This document shows, one piece after another, positions 9,759 to 17,689 of a DNA stretch of 64,000 nucleotides. Source of the stretch: Bog-756 sp963704615. Lineage in GTDB: Bacteria; Actinomycetota; Acidimicrobiia; Acidimicrobiales; RAAP-2. The notes below the pieces were generated by a model, which saw only the letters and a program-made list of their open reading frames with translations, had not been told where the DNA came from and made no database searches. The stretch is from NCBI GenBank assembly GCA_963704615.1, contig OY969923.1, positions 4,030,001-4,094,000 of the forward strand, in the 5' to 3' direction. How positions within the stretch are numbered: position 1 is the first letter of the stretch; each line of letters begins with the position of its first letter. The translations under genes and the position numbers were made by a program.

Positions 9759-10616
9759 TCACTCCGTCGTCCGCCGCTTGAAGAAGTACGACGCCAACGG
9801 GGCGGCCACCGCCAAAATCACCGCGGACCAGATCAACGCGGCCTCAACCGGATGTTGCATCGGCCAGGCTTGGATGGTGGAGGACGGGTTGGGATTACCC
9901 CACAGGTTGCGCGCACCGGCAGTCACCGCGCTCACCGGGTTCCAGTCGGCTACGGCCTGGAGCCAACCGGGCATGTGCTGGGTGGGTACCAAGGCGTTGG
10001 AAACGAAGGCCAGCGGGAAGAGCACGATGAATCCAAACGAAGCGGCCGACTCAGGACTCTTGCTGTTCATCCCCACACAGGCGGCGATCCATGAGAGGGC
10101 GTAAGCGAAGAAGAGCACCAGGGCGAAGCCACCGATCACCGAGATGAAGCTGGCATTGGCTCGCCATCCGACGGCGAGGCCGGTCAGAGCCACGATGACC
10201 GCGCACAGGCAGGCCGTCATGAGATCGGCGATCGAGCGTCCCACGAGGACGGCGGCACGCCACATGGGTAGCGCCCGAAAGCGGTCGATCATGCCTTCAT
10301 GAAGGTCAGTGCTGAGGCCGACTGCGGTGCCCATGGTGGAGGTGACCAGGTTCAGAGCGAGGAGGCCGGCGAGGACGAAGTCCTTGTAACTCCCTCCACC
10401 GGGGATGGGGATCCCCCCTCCGAAGATGTAGATGAACAGAACGGTGAACAGCACCGGCTGGATGGTGACGTCGGAGAGCTGCATCGGCTCGCGCGAGATG
10501 TGCACCAGGTTCCGCCAGGTCATCGCCCAAACGTTCTGGATCCGACTCCAGACAGCCGACGACGGCTTCCGGAGGGTCGAACTGACCGGCCGTTGCGTCA
10601 AGGTGGTGGTCGTCAT
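9759..10616 (-). CDS. ABC-2 type transporter permease, DrrB-like
   Basis: A 285-residue membrane subunit of an ABC-2 exporter. After a short cytoplasmic N-terminus (WAMTWRNLVHISREPMQ) come six predicted membrane segments, with RFRALPMWRAAVLVGRSIAD between the second and third, as in daunorubicin-resistance DrrB. The C-terminal VSNALVPTQHMPGWLQ followed by WNPVSAVTAGARNLWGN is also typical. The ATG at 10616 overlaps the stop of the ATPase gene (ATGA) and has GGAGT upstream, so the two are translated together. A longer upstream open frame is the shadow of the ATPase gene. Confidence 0.93.
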   Translation of the reverse strand: MTTTTLTQRPVSSTLRKPSSAVWSRIQNVWAMTWRNLVHISREPMQLSDVTIQPVLFTVLFIYIFGGGIPIPGGGSYKDFVLAGLLALNLVTSTMGTAVGLSTDLHEGMIDRFRALPMWRAAVLVGRSIADLMTACLCAVIVALTGLAVGWRANASFISVIGGFALVLFFAYALSWIAACVGMNSKSPESAASFGFIVLFPLAFVSNALVPTQHMPGWLQAVADWNPVSAVTAGARNLWGNPNPSSTIQAWPMQHPVEAALIWSAVILAVAAPLASYFFKRRTTE

Positions 10617-11638
10617 GCGCCGACTCCTTCGAGTTCGCTCTGGCCGGGACCGGAGGAGCCCACAGTGGCCGGGCTCGACTCCCCGTCGTCCTGGTCCGGT
10701 GTGATGTGGTCCCCGGTGAGCGAGAAGAACACGTCGTCCATCGACGGCTGGCGCACCTCGATGTCGTCGACCAGAACCCCCGCCTCGTCCAGCGCCCGCA
10801 CCACTGAGGTGGCCAACCCGGGGGTGACGTCCACCCCGGCATTCAGTCTCCGACCGTCCTCGCTGACATGGACCTGGCCCTCGACCAGGGGGGCGATGGC
10901 CGTCACCGCCTGGGGATGGGACGTGGCCAGTGTCACCTGCAAGCGCGCGCTCCGGCTCGCCTCTTTCAGTTCCTGAGGAGTGCCGTTGGCGATCACCCTT
11001 CCGTGGTCGACGACGACGATCCGGTCGGCCAGGGTGTCGGCCTCGTCGAGGTATTGCGTCGTGAGCAGCACGGTCACGCCCTCGCCGATCAGCTCTCGGA
11101 TGGCATCCCACACTCGTTGACGGCTGGAAGGATCCAATCCCGTCGTCGGTTCGTCCAAGAAGAGCACCGGGGGACGGGTCATCAGGCTGGCGGCAAGGTC
11201 CAGTCTCCGACGCATACCGCCCGAGTAGCCCTTCAGGACCCGGTCGGCCGCATCGGTGAGCTCGAACTGCGCCAACAACTCGGTCGCCCGCGCCCGGGAC
11301 GCGGACCGGCCCATGTCACACAGCTCCCCCACCAGGAACAGGTTCTGGCGCCCCGTCAAGAGCCCGTCCAAGGTGGCATCCTGGGCCGCCACTCCGATGC
11401 GACGGCGCACCTCGGCGGGGTGGCTCACCACGTCGAACCCGGCCACATTCCCCCGGCCTTCGTCGGGTCGGGCCAAGGTCGTCAAGATCCGTACGGCCGT
11501 TGTCTTGCCCGCACCGTTCGGTCCGAGCAGCCCGAGAATCGTCCCCGCCGGGACCGAGAAGTCCACACCGTCCAGGGCCCGGGTCTCGCCGTACGACTTG
11601 GCGAGCCCCTCGGCCTCGATCATCACGTCGGTCGTCAT
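10613..11638 (-). CDS. ABC transporter ATP-binding protein, DrrA-like
   Basis: A 341-residue ATPase of the DrrA family, energising export with the DrrB-like permease. Walker A is GLLGPNGAGKTTAVRIL (about residue 35-50), the signature is GYSGGMRRRLDLAASL, and Walker B is PPVLFLDEPTTGLDP. A C-terminal ~100-residue extension typical of DrrA follows. The gene is divergent from a TetR-type regulator, and the 100-bp region between them carries two operator-like repeats, so repression by that regulator is likely. The cargo is unknown; hydrophobic drugs or lipids are the usual cargoes. Confidence 0.95.
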   Translation of the reverse strand: MTTDVMIEAEGLAKSYGETRALDGVDFSVPAGTILGLLGPNGAGKTTAVRILTTLARPDEGRGNVAGFDVVSHPAEVRRRIGVAAQDATLDGLLTGRQNLFLVGELCDMGRSASRARATELLAQFELTDAADRVLKGYSGGMRRRLDLAASLMTRPPVLFLDEPTTGLDPSSRQRVWDAIRELIGEGVTVLLTTQYLDEADTLADRIVVVDHGRVIANGTPQELKEASRSARLQVTLATSHPQAVTAIAPLVEGQVHVSEDGRRLNAGVDVTPGLATSVVRALDEAGVLVDDIEVRQPSMDDVFFSLTGDHITPDQDDGESSPATVGSSGPGQSELEGVGA

Positions 11639-11650
11639 CGGCTGTGTATC

Positions 11651-11670
11651 CTTACCTGTCGGTTAGTAGG
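11651..11670. promoter_or_regulatory. operator-like repeat 1 (TetR-type site)
   Basis: This 20-bp element begins CTTACCTG and ends TTAGTAGG, and lies 13 bp upstream of the drrA-like start. It shares the pattern CTTACC-G--G---AGTA-G with the element at 11700. Two similar copies about 49 bp apart between divergent repressor and exporter genes is the usual arrangement for a TetR-regulated efflux unit. Binding is inferred. Confidence 0.6.
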
Positions 11671-11699
11671 TTTCCGATATGCTGATGGTAAGGTCGGAA

Positions 11700-11719
11700 C
11701 TTACCGGCTGTCAAGTAAG
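11700..11719. promoter_or_regulatory. operator-like repeat 2 (inverted repeat ACTTAC/GTAAGT)
   Basis: This element begins CTTACCGG and ends CAAGTAAG. Together with its flanking bases it forms an inverted repeat of ACTTAC and GTAAGT around a short spacer. It lies about 22 bp upstream of the TetR-type regulator start, in a position to control that gene by autorepression and the exporter on the other strand. Confidence 0.65.
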
Positions 11720-11740
11720 TTAGAAAACGAGCGACCACAC

Positions 11741-12400
11741 GTGACCCACCCAGCCGACGGAAACGCCCCAGCCAGCCCCGATCCCGAGGATTTGCAGCCC
11801 GACCTGGCGGAAGTGGAGTCCGGCGCGGACGATCACGAACCCCCGGAAGCGGCCTCCACCCGGGACCGCATCCTCGATGTCGCTCTCGATCTCTTCATCG
11901 AGAAGGGGTTCGACCGAACCTCGCTGCGGGAAATTGCCGAGAAGCTGGGGTTCACCAAGGCTGCGCTCTACTACCACTTCGCATCCAAGGACGACATCCT
12001 CATGGCGTTGCACATGCGACTCCACGAATTTGGCAAAGTCGCCCTGGCCCGGATGACCGAGGAGCCCGTCACTCTCGAACTCTGGGGATCCCTGCTCGAC
12101 GAAGTGCTGGGGCAAATGCTGTCTCAACGAAGGATCTTCCTGATGCACGAGCGGAACCAGGCTGCCCTCGAGAAGCTCCATCGGGAGGAGCACGACGCCG
12201 AACACGAAGACATCCAGGATCGGTTCCGTAAGATTCTGGCCGATCCTGCTGTTTCGTTGCATGACCGGGTCAAGATGGCGTGTTCCTTCGGTGCCATCTT
12301 CGCAGGACTGTTCATGACTGGCGATGCCTTCGCGGGAACGAGCGATGAGGAGCTGGACGGGCTGCTCCGCGATGTCGTCCGCAACGTCCTCACCGGATGA
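11741..12400 (+). CDS. TetR/AcrR family transcriptional regulator
   Basis: A 219-residue repressor. An unusually long acidic, proline-rich N-terminus (about 40 residues) precedes the helix-turn-helix domain: STRDRILDVALDLFIEKGF, then TSLREIAEKLGFTKAALYYHF. The ligand domain follows to the C-terminus. GTG at 11741 is the first plausible start after the operator region; no strong ribosome site is visible, and the first residues may differ. The divergent drrAB-like pair and the two shared sequence elements indicate it controls that exporter. The inducing ligand is unknown. Confidence 0.9.
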   Translation: MTHPADGNAPASPDPEDLQPDLAEVESGADDHEPPEAASTRDRILDVALDLFIEKGFDRTSLREIAEKLGFTKAALYYHFASKDDILMALHMRLHEFGKVALARMTEEPVTLELWGSLLDEVLGQMLSQRRIFLMHERNQAALEKLHREEHDAEHEDIQDRFRKILADPAVSLHDRVKMACSFGAIFAGLFMTGDAFAGTSDEELDGLLRDVVRNVLTG

Positions 12401-12496
12401 CCCCGGCACGGGAATGGCGGCGAACGCGTGGATGCTTCGACGGGGCGGGAGCGATACCTCACTAGCCTTGGGGCAGGCTGCCAATCGGAGGTGACC

Positions 12497-12919
12497 ATGT
12501 CCAGACCACCAGAGACGTGCGGTTTCAATCACGTCGCCACAATGACGGCGAATTTGGATCGGTACGTCGAGTTCTACGGAGACGCATTCGGGGCCGAGGT
12601 GATCACGATCACGGAGGCGCGAGACGATCATCCCCGGATGGCCATCGTGAACATGGGCGGGGATGCCGCCCTCAATGTCTTCGAAGTACCTGCTGATTCA
12701 ATCGTTGGCGATCGAACCACGATGGGTGGTCGGGGCCCGATTGACCACTACGCATTGGCGGTGGATTCAGAGGAACAACTCCTTGCCATCCGGGATCGTC
12801 TGGTGGCAAGGGGGGCATCACCCGGAGAAGTGACCCAGTTCGGTCCGGCCTTGCTCTCCGTCTTCTTTCGAGATCCCGATGGGGCCGAGCTCGAAGTGGC
12901 GTATCTCAAGACTCCTTGA
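12497..12919 (+). CDS. VOC family (glyoxalase/bleomycin resistance-like) protein
   Basis: A 140-residue single-gene vicinal-oxygen-chelate protein with two beta-alpha-beta-beta-beta modules. FNHVATMTANLDRYVEFYGDAFG opens the first and IDHYALAVDSEEQL the second, with metal-ligand candidates His12, the second-module His, and Glu in GAELEVAYL near the end. GGAGGTGACC is an excellent ribosome site for ATG 12497. Members are dioxygenases, isomerases or resistance proteins, and the substrate cannot be inferred. It follows the TetR gene by about 95 bp on the same strand. Confidence 0.85.
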   Translation: MSRPPETCGFNHVATMTANLDRYVEFYGDAFGAEVITITEARDDHPRMAIVNMGGDAALNVFEVPADSIVGDRTTMGGRGPIDHYALAVDSEEQLLAIRDRLVARGASPGEVTQFGPALLSVFFRDPDGAELEVAYLKTP

Positions 12920-13056
12920 CACTTGGCAACGGCCGTACCCAAGTGGCGCCATACCGCCAGCTGTCCCGATTCGCCGTCATCCACCGGAACTCGACTTCCT
13001 GGCGGGCGGAAGCGGGGCATATCGATGACCGACCGGGCGGCGGCGCCCATGGGCAA

Positions 13057-13282
13057 CTAAGCGGTGTCCACGCTTCCGTGGGTCTTTTCCCAGAAGCGGT
13101 GGATGGCGATGAGCGTCCAGATCGCCTCGACCACCCCAAACGGCCATGCCCCGGACAGGAATCCGTAGGCGCAGGCCACAACCCACAGCGAAAGCAAGGA
13201 CGAATCCGGGACCACGTCGCTCTAATCCGTACATCGCCATCATGAATGTCAGTACGACAACCCCGAGGACGGCGAGGACCAT
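13057..13282 (-). pseudogene. small two-helix membrane protein, frameshifted
   Basis: Two minus-strand frames together make one small membrane protein of about 75 residues. The first frame starts at ATG 13282 (MVLAVLGVVVLTFMMAMYGL, then RRGPGFVLAFAVGC). The second supplies AYGFLSGAWPFGVVEAIWT and ends with a TAG at 13057. The switch lies at about 13165-13185. Neither frame alone is convincing past the switch, and the joined protein reads naturally as two membrane helices. A single indel, real or from consensus error, explains this. The function is unknown. GGGGAA lies just upstream of the start. Confidence 0.6.
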
Positions 13283-13469
13283 TTCCCCACGTTAAGTGCA
13301 TCACCTTGCCACCGGGGTCACCGGATGTGCCCACGCCGCGACCACCGACCGTGGACAACCGATTCGAACGCGATGTCAGAAGTCAGTGGACGGCTCGGAA
13401 TCCGTGCGCCATCATGTGGCGTGCCGACATGCCGTCGGTCCGTGATGAGTCAGGCGGGAGATCGGGTCG

Positions 13470-14090
13470 ATGACGCTCAAGGTCGTAGGTGCTGGTGTCG
13501 GTCGGACAGGTACCCATTCGCTGAAGATCGCACTTGAACAGTTGGTGGGCGGACGATGCCACCACATGGTCGAGATCCTCGGCGATCCCACTCAAGTGCC
13601 GGTATGGATCGACGCCATCGAAGGTCGACCCGTCGATTGGTCCACCATGCCCGTCGGCTATCGATCGCTCGTTGACTGGCCCGGTTGTTCATTTTGGAGC
13701 GAACTGTCAGCGGCCAATCCCGATGCGCTGGTGCTGTTGTCAGTGCGCGATCCCGAATCGTGGTACCGCAGCGCTTCAAACACGATATTTCAGTCGTTCG
13801 ACAAGGTCCCGCCCGAACTGCAGCCTTGGATGGAGGCGGTGCGGATGCTGCTCCATGATCGATTCAGCGCCCGTTTCGACGATGCTACTGCGATGATGGA
13901 TGCGTACGATCGCCACAACTCGGCCGTGCGACAGACCATTCCTTCGACAAGGCTGTTGGAATGGACTCCTGCGGACGGATGGGACCCCATCTGTGATCGA
14001 CTCGGCCTTGACGTTCCAGCCGAGGCGTTCCCCGTCACCAATACCACAGATGAGTTTCGAGCAATGATCGGGATCGCGCCGCTCACTTAG
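13470..14090 (+). CDS. sulfotransferase family protein
   Basis: A 206-residue P-loop-like protein of the Sulfotransfer_4 group. The N-terminal VVGAGVGRTGTHSLKIALEQL is the 5'-phosphosulfate (PAPS) loop, and LVLLSVRDPESWYRSASNTI is the 3'-phosphate binding strand-helix. LLEWTPADGWDPICDRLGL near the C-terminus is typical of this group. It would transfer sulfate from PAPS, though many members have no tested activity. GGGAG precedes the ATG. It stands alone, with non-coding stretches on both sides. Confidence 0.88.
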   Translation: MTLKVVGAGVGRTGTHSLKIALEQLVGGRCHHMVEILGDPTQVPVWIDAIEGRPVDWSTMPVGYRSLVDWPGCSFWSELSAANPDALVLLSVRDPESWYRSASNTIFQSFDKVPPELQPWMEAVRMLLHDRFSARFDDATAMMDAYDRHNSAVRQTIPSTRLLEWTPADGWDPICDRLGLDVPAEAFPVTNTTDEFRAMIGIAPLT

Positions 14091-14286
14091 ATATCCGATG
14101 AACCGAGTGATCGCCAGTTCCTTCTTCACCAATTGAGTGAGTTCGGTCGAATCCCACCTCCCTCGAACGATGTGGCCAATTCGGGTCTGTCATTGTCGGC
14201 CGGTCGCCGCCGAGCTGGTGCCACGAGGCTGGGCCTGAACAGCCCTTCGCGGCCCATGCGTTGTAAGAGTCAATTCGAGAGAGCAA

Positions 14287-14691
14287 ATGACTGAACGCCA
14301 AACACATCACTCAGTGAAAGGCTTCCATTCGCAGTGGCGTGCCGTGCTCATGGCGTTTGTAGTGAGCGCTCTTGCTTGCGCTTGTAGTAGCAGTTCGAGC
14401 GCGTCAACGGGCACGTTGAAGGGAACAGCCGCGCCGTGCGCCGGAGCAGCCCCGAGTACCACTTCGCACGCCTGGGAGGTTCAGGTCATACTGCGGCGGG
14501 GACCAACGGTGATCGCAAGGAGGACGGTGCTTGACACGCAGGCTGCTGACGAGCCGACCCTTGATCAGATCTTTTCCTTCACCGAGCCACCAGGGTCTTA
14601 TTCGGTTTCTGGATCCACCCCCAAAGAGCAACCAGTCGTGATCAAGGCAGGGATCACGTCGACGGTGTCGTTACCCGGCGCGTGCAGGTAA
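14287..14691 (+). CDS. probable secreted or lipid-anchored hypothetical protein
   Basis: A 134-residue protein with an N-terminal export signal (AVLMAFVVSALACACSSSSSAS). The cysteine after the hydrophobic stretch, followed by a run of serines, is what lipoproteins look like, though the -3 to -1 residues are not a perfect lipobox. The remaining ~95 residues are beta-rich with two further cysteines (APCAG and GACR) that could pair. No family is recognised. Local codon use is less GC-biased than its neighbours. Confidence 0.55.
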   Translation: MTERQTHHSVKGFHSQWRAVLMAFVVSALACACSSSSSASTGTLKGTAAPCAGAAPSTTSHAWEVQVILRRGPTVIARRTVLDTQAADEPTLDQIFSFTEPPGSYSVSGSTPKEQPVVIKAGITSTVSLPGACR

Positions 14692-14755
14692 CGCCGCGAC
14701 CGTCAGTCAGGGCGTCCACCAAAGCGAGCAAGGGACGGGCACTGGTCCTCTTGAT

Positions 14756-15119
14756 TCAACTCCGGCTGTTCGGCGTCTTTTTTTTACGTCGCCCTGCCCA
14801 CAAGAGCCCTCGGACGGTCCAGCCGGTCGCTCCAGCGAGACCGGCAATCTGCAGAGCGAACAAACTCAACGCTATGTCATAGAGCGGATCTCCTCCCGGT
14901 GCGGTCACAAGCCAGGCGGCTGAGACGCCGACACTGGAAAGTCCGATCGCGAAGGCAATGAGGAGAACCAACGACACTCTCTGGAGCGACGTGTGGACGG
15001 CAAGAGGCACATCGTCGTCGAGCAGCCGCAGTGAGTATGAATCCGAGGAAGACCAGAAGTAGCCCGGCCAATGTCGCAGAGGCCTCCAAGACCGCAGTCA
15101 TGACATTTTGGTGGTTCAT
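14756..15119 (-). pseudogene. membrane protein gene interrupted by a frameshift
   Basis: The first frame starts at ATG 15119 (MNHQNVMTAVLEASATLAGL, LLVFLGFIL) and runs into non-protein sequence. The next frame, shifted by one base, reads YSLRLLDDDVPLAVHTSLQR and continues to a stop at 14756 through two more hydrophobic segments and a basic tail (RRKKKTPNS). Joined near 15030-15045 they give a protein of about 120 residues with roughly three membrane helices. No family is recognised. A short protein starting at GTG 15010 would miss the first helix. Confidence 0.5.
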
Positions 15120-15252
15120 GCGGCCACGTTTGCATAGGGGGCGGTGGTCAGTCCATCGAGACGAGCCTCTGTTTGGTGCCGTGGTCGATGGTGGCGACCC
15201 GATGCTCTGTGTTGGATTGCAAGCGACGAGTTGTCTGAACCGCCGACGGCGT

Positions 15253-15996
15253 CTATGCCTCCGGGAGGCGCCACACGCTGACATGCGAAAGGCTCTCACC
15301 GGTGAACGGCGAGCGATCCCACCACGCCCATCGGTGTTCCAGCGTCATGCCCGCGATCCGAGCCATCAGATCCAACTCAGCGGGCCACACATATCGGAAC
15401 GGTGCTGTGAATTCGCTGAAGCTACCATCGGGCCTTCGGTAGAAGTGCCGCGACCGAGAAATCTGCTTGTGCGTGCGATCAATAAAGTCGTCAATGCCGA
15501 TGTAGTCCTCCGTCACTGCGAATGGGACACCGGCACTGCCTGGAGGTAGCCGACGGAGACTGGGCACGCCGGTCTCGATAACAAAGCGACCGCCAGGGCG
15601 AAGGTGACGGGCAGCGTTTTCGAAGCAAGCGACTTGTTCGTCCTGCGACGTCAGGTTCGTGATCGTGTTGAAGACCAGGTACACGAGGGAGAACTGACCC
15701 TCCACGTGTGTCATGGCCATGTCGCCCTCGACGGCCGTGATATCGCTCGCTTCAGGCTTCGATCGCAACACCTCCAGCATGTCCGCTGACAACTCGATCC
15801 CGGTCACCGGAACGCCCCGAGCAGCCAGAGGGACAGCGACCCGGCCCGTACCGATTGCGAACTCCATCGCCGCTCCGCCGTCGGTCAACTCGACGAGGCA
15901 ATCGACGGTCGCTTCGAGGACATTGCCAGCGAACATCCCCGTACCCGGTTGGTCGTAGGTTCTGGCGATCTCGCCGACGAATCGATTTTCGGGCAC
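15253..15996 (-). CDS. class I SAM-dependent methyltransferase
   Basis: A methyltransferase of about 247 residues. Motif I is AMEFAIGTGRVAVPLAARG (SAM-binding G-x-G variant), GIELSADMLEVL carries the acidic residue that binds the SAM ribose, and FSLVYLVFNTITNL is the post-I strand. The C-terminal WAWWDRSPFTGESLSHVSVW is common in small actinobacterial methyltransferases. GTG at 15996 is chosen over the longer frame because the added 25 residues do not look like protein. The acceptor is unknown. Confidence 0.82.
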   Translation of the reverse strand: MPENRFVGEIARTYDQPGTGMFAGNVLEATVDCLVELTDGGAAMEFAIGTGRVAVPLAARGVPVTGIELSADMLEVLRSKPEASDITAVEGDMAMTHVEGQFSLVYLVFNTITNLTSQDEQVACFENAARHLRPGGRFVIETGVPSLRRLPPGSAGVPFAVTEDYIGIDDFIDRTHKQISRSRHFYRRPDGSFSEFTAPFRYVWPAELDLMARIAGMTLEHRWAWWDRSPFTGESLSHVSVWRLPEA

Positions 15997-16263
15997 GCTC
16001 CAGCCTGGCCGGGCCCGAGCAGGGCCGCAACCCACTGTCGGACACTGCCCCGCTCCCGACGTTCGGATCACCCGTTCCTGAGACCCTCAAATTCGGCGGA
16101 GTGATCGGCAACCCCGAGCGACTCCCGTCCGAAGGGCTCGACCCCATTTGTTGATGACGGAAAGTTCTCGCCGCTTACGGCAGTCGGCCGGGGCGTCGGC
16201 GCGCGATGCTGGTCACCTCAAGGGTCGGCCGACAAGCCCACTCACGTCCATGAGGAGTCCCAC

Positions 16264-16740
16264 ATGCCCGATACCGTCTTCCTGCCCGACCGCATCGAGG
16301 TGACCCGGCCCATCCCGGCGCCGCCCGCCGCGATCTTCGACGTCTTGCGCAGCCCGGCGGGCCATGTGGCCATCGACGCCTCGGGGATGCTGCAGGACTT
16401 CACCGGCGAACCGGCGGAGAAGGTGGGCGACACGTTCGTCATCCACATGGACCGCGAGTCGCTCAATGACGTCCCGCTTGGCAAGTACGACGTGACCGTG
16501 CACATCATCCTCTTTGAGCGCGACAAGGAGATCGCGTGGGATCTCGGGCCCGATATTCCGGTTCCGCACTTCTATGGTTACCGCCTGGAGACCGGTGAGG
16601 ACGGGGTCACCAATGTGACGTCCTACTACGACTGGTCGAAGGTGACCGGCGACCTCAAGGAACGCTTCCCGATCGTGCCCGAGTCGGCCCTGCGCGCCAC
16701 GCTGGGAATCTTGGAGCGAACGGTCAGAAAGGGCCTATGA
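16264..16740 (+). CDS. SRPBCC (START-like) family protein
   Basis: A 158-residue protein with the helix-grip fold: VTRPIPAPPAAIFDVLRSPAGH at the start and a long C-terminal helix after the RFPIVPESALRATLGIL region. Members bind hydrophobic ligands or act as cyclases or ligand carriers, and nothing here fixes the ligand. GAGGAG precedes the ATG. It is related in fold to the protein at 25647 but clearly different in sequence. Confidence 0.8.
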   Translation: MPDTVFLPDRIEVTRPIPAPPAAIFDVLRSPAGHVAIDASGMLQDFTGEPAEKVGDTFVIHMDRESLNDVPLGKYDVTVHIILFERDKEIAWDLGPDIPVPHFYGYRLETGEDGVTNVTSYYDWSKVTGDLKERFPIVPESALRATLGILERTVRKGL

Positions 16741-16902
16741 CTTCGCCCTCTACGAGCCAGGTCGCTCACGGGACGACCTGCCGCTGAGCCGGCGAAACTG
16801 GGGCACCTGCTGGCTCGCTTGGTATCGGCACCTAGGCCATGGCCACGCGGCCGCTTCCACAGCCTCCGCAGGGGTGCGAATCGCCCGATCACCTATCGCT
16901 GG

Positions 16903-17303
16903 CTAGCCGACCGAGGCGCGAACGACGCCGACCAAGTTGCCTTCCGAGTCCTTGAGCCACGCTCCCTCGCGCTCCATCCGGCGTCCGAGCAATGCCATTC
17001 TCTGTCCGCGTCTCTGGGGTGCCGCACTCCTCGAACTCCACGCCACGACCCCCCATCTCTTCGACTGCAGCGGGCACGTCGCCGACCTGAATGACCGCCT
17101 GCGTGAACTCTCCTGACGACCTCGTCCGAGCGGGATAGACGAAGAGCCGGTTGACACCATCTCCGACCGTTAGTCCCACACGCCCATCGCTTGCCTCGAG
17201 AAAGCGAGACTCGGCTGCCTGGAATCCCACTTTCTCAATGTAGAACGCTTTGACTCGGGCCAGGTCCTGTGCCGCCGGCGCCGCCACAATCCCAGACGTA
17301 TTC
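16903..17303 (-). pseudogene. VOC family protein, frameshifted
   Basis: The frame opens at ATG 17303 with a strong AAGGAG site and reads MNTSGIVAAPAAQDLARVKA, then FYIEKVGFQ and AVIQVGDVPAAVEEM, a clear glyoxalase/bleomycin-resistance fold. After ENGIA the protein sense moves to another frame, MEREGAWLKDSEGNLVGVV, which ends at the TAG at 16903. AWLKDSEGN is the expected C-terminal VOC motif with its metal-binding region, so a single indel near 17000 breaks an otherwise normal gene of about 133 codons. It is either a recent pseudogene or a consensus error. Confidence 0.75.
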
Positions 17304-17689
17304 ATGAGCACTCCTTCGCAAGTCACCGGTAGAGCCGCCTGCATGATGCCACGATGTCGCGCCAAAACAGACCGGGATTCCCGGGTACCGCTGGGACTAT
17401 TCGCAACAGGCCGGCAGACCACGGTTGGCAAGCCACCCAATCCCGGTTGGTCGGGGCAGTTCCAAACCACTTGGGCGGCCGGCCCCATGGCTAACTGACT
17501 GAGTACCGACGTTCCTCCCATTGCGCAGGAAAGCTCGATGCGGTAATGGCGCCGAGTATCGGAGTTGGGCCCTGACCCACTACCAAGAAGTAGGACGGTG
17601 GTTGGTCATGGGGGCGTATCCCAATAGCTGCATACTGCGGCATGACCCCGCCACACTCCGAACTCTCACACCTCTTTGGCGTCGTCCGT
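17304..17689. other. non-coding stretch, no gene recognised
   Basis: About 385 bp between the frameshifted VOC gene and the end of the glycoside hydrolase gene. Open frames here are Arg/Ser/Pro-rich and match no protein pattern. Apart from the VOC ribosome site at its left end, no hairpin, repeat or RNA gene was recognised. Confidence 0.5.

Noticed and set aside
10617..11111. Upstream extension of the DrrB-like frame
   Set aside because: The extension is the shadow of the ATPase gene; ATG 10616 has a ribosome site and overlaps the ATPase stop.
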